Positions 63,488 through 64,000 of a DNA stretch of 64,000 nt are shown here, one piece after another. The notes under the pieces are model-generated. The model made no database searches. It saw only the letters and a program-made list of their open reading frames with translations, and was not told where the DNA came from. Position numbers and translations under genes: made by a program. The DNA comes from Phenylobacterium sp. (GTDB lineage Bacteria > Pseudomonadota > Alphaproteobacteria > Caulobacterales > Caulobacteraceae): NCBI RefSeq assembly GCF_004799515.1, contig NZ_SSMX01000029.1, positions 1-64,000 of the forward strand. The letters run 5' to 3'. Position 1 is the stretch's first letter; the number at the start of each line of letters is the position of its first letter.

Positions 63488-64000
63488 CTAACGTCGTGGA
63501 AAATTATATTTCGCAATTTCGTTTCGTTCGTCCGGCATCTCAAGTAACCGTACGATCTTTTCAATCAAGAACCCGTCCCTGAATATTAACCTAGCTTCGT
63601 AGCTCGACGCCGTGTCTCCTCCAGAAATTTTCAACTCAAACCCCGTCCCTGTCGCGACCAGAGAAGCGAATCTTACATCACCCAAATCCGCAAAGGCGGA
63701 ATACGGAACGATGGCGGGACTTGCGCCGACCGTGACAGAGATGTGGTCCAAAAGCTGGCGCGGAACCTCGTTGTCGTCTCCTCCCCAATACTCCGTGCCC
63801 GACTTTCCAGGCGTTTGGACTGCCTTGTCTGATAGCCGCACAATAACCCGCTGGCCGTTCTTCATGGTGACAGCAAGTTCAGTGATAGCGTCGGCCCTGA
63901 CGGCGGTCGCCGGGCGTAGTGTGGCGGCTTCGATTGAGCCCCCGGCTCCCATTGCGAGTGCAGCAAACGCTGCCGCTATAAACCGTCTGGTTCTACGCAT
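63488..64000 (-). CDS. Exported hypothetical protein at the window edge
   Basis: A 170-residue protein beginning at the last base of the window with ATG; the true start could lie further out. Residues 1-25 look like a signal peptide ('RFIAAAFAALAMGAGGSIEA'). The rest is beta-rich ('ITELAVTMKNGQRVIVRLSD', 'GTGFELKISGGDTASSYEAR') with an acidic tail. No family is recognised. It lies in the lower-GC region and is transcribed towards the other exported protein, with a 156-bp gap. Confidence 0.6.
   Translation of the reverse strand: MRRTRRFIAAAFAALAMGAGGSIEAATLRPATAVRADAITELAVTMKNGQRVIVRLSDKAVQTPGKSGTEYWGGDDNEVPRQLLDHISVTVGASPAIVPYSAFADLGDVRFASLVATGTGFELKISGGDTASSYEARLIFRDGFLIEKIVRLLEMPDERNEIAKYNFPRR

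Larger units (their letters stand above)
57031..64000. mobile_element. Genomic island inserted in comM (right end outside window)
   Basis: From the comM break onward the DNA is less GC-rich and carries two large serine recombinases, two nucleic-acid-related proteins, an XRE regulator, a small protein and two exported hypothetical proteins. The left junction is inside the codons after MNP near 57027-57031. No second half of comM (a CRCG-coding stretch) occurs on either strand to 64000, so the right end lies beyond the window or the rest of comM was lost. No conjugation or capsid gene is visible. The core 57.0-62.9 kb is symmetrical, with recombinases at both sides transcribed outward. Confidence 0.8.

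Overview
The window is GC-rich DNA from an alphaproteobacterium of the order Caulobacterales, most like Phenylobacterium or Caulobacter. This rests on gene content and order (rimP-nusA-ylxR-infB; tsaB-rimI-fur-miaB-phoH-ybeY-corC-lnt-XRE-metK; hrcA-grpE; rdgB-hemW-rsmI-yraN-gshB), an alphaproteobacterial LexA box (GTTC-N7-GTTC), paired TonB-dependent receptors and several TTG/GTG starts. The genus is inference; no rRNA gene is present. Many of these genes lie near the origin in Caulobacter, so this is probably an origin-proximal chromosomal segment.

Layout. 0.1-3.8 kb: a TPR/ATP-grasp protein, a dienelactone-hydrolase-like enzyme, a lipoprotein and a membrane protein. 4.1-10.3 kb: the rimP-nusA-ylxR-infB translation/transcription operon, with a clear promoter, an intrinsic-terminator-like hairpin inside its leader and a terminator after infB. 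10.4-12.3 kb: structured repeats, a PEP-CTERM protein and inorganic pyrophosphatase. 12.3-15.5 kb: trmB, a histidine kinase with an ethylene-receptor-like membrane domain, and metK behind a perfect palindrome. 15.5-26.9 kb: a long minus-strand housekeeping run (XRE regulator, lnt, corC, ybeY, phoH, miaB, fur, rimI, tsaB, nifU-like, usp, trpS, murJ). 27-37.5 kb: a probable sugar-oxidation locus (Gfo/Idh/MocA, GMC oxidoreductase, gluconate-2-dehydrogenase-subunit-3-like protein, DUF1080 3-keto-glycoside hydrolase, divergent MFS transporter) beside two paralogous TonB-dependent receptors. 37.5-49.3 kb: glnD, mutS, a GNAT enzyme, an orphan ABC ATPase, a zinc-finger protein, dnaN, grpE, hrcA and rph. 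49.3-55.8 kb: two 35-codon genes, an XRE/DUF2975 pair, then rdgB-hemW-rsmI-yraN-sirB1-like and gshB.

The most unusual part is 55.9-64.0 kb. A SOS-box-preceded comM (yifB) gene is cut after its MNP codons by a lower-GC mobile segment. That segment holds two unrelated-looking large serine recombinases transcribed outward. Between them lie a RuvC-like protein with His at the first catalytic position, an XRE regulator, a P-loop ATPase of unknown function and a small helical protein. The comM 3' half does not reappear, so the right end of the insertion lies outside the window. The first recombinase reads through the junction and takes its last codons from comM.

Several families of structured intergenic repeats are scattered through the chromosomal part. 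One family keeps its hairpins while its stem sequences change between copies.
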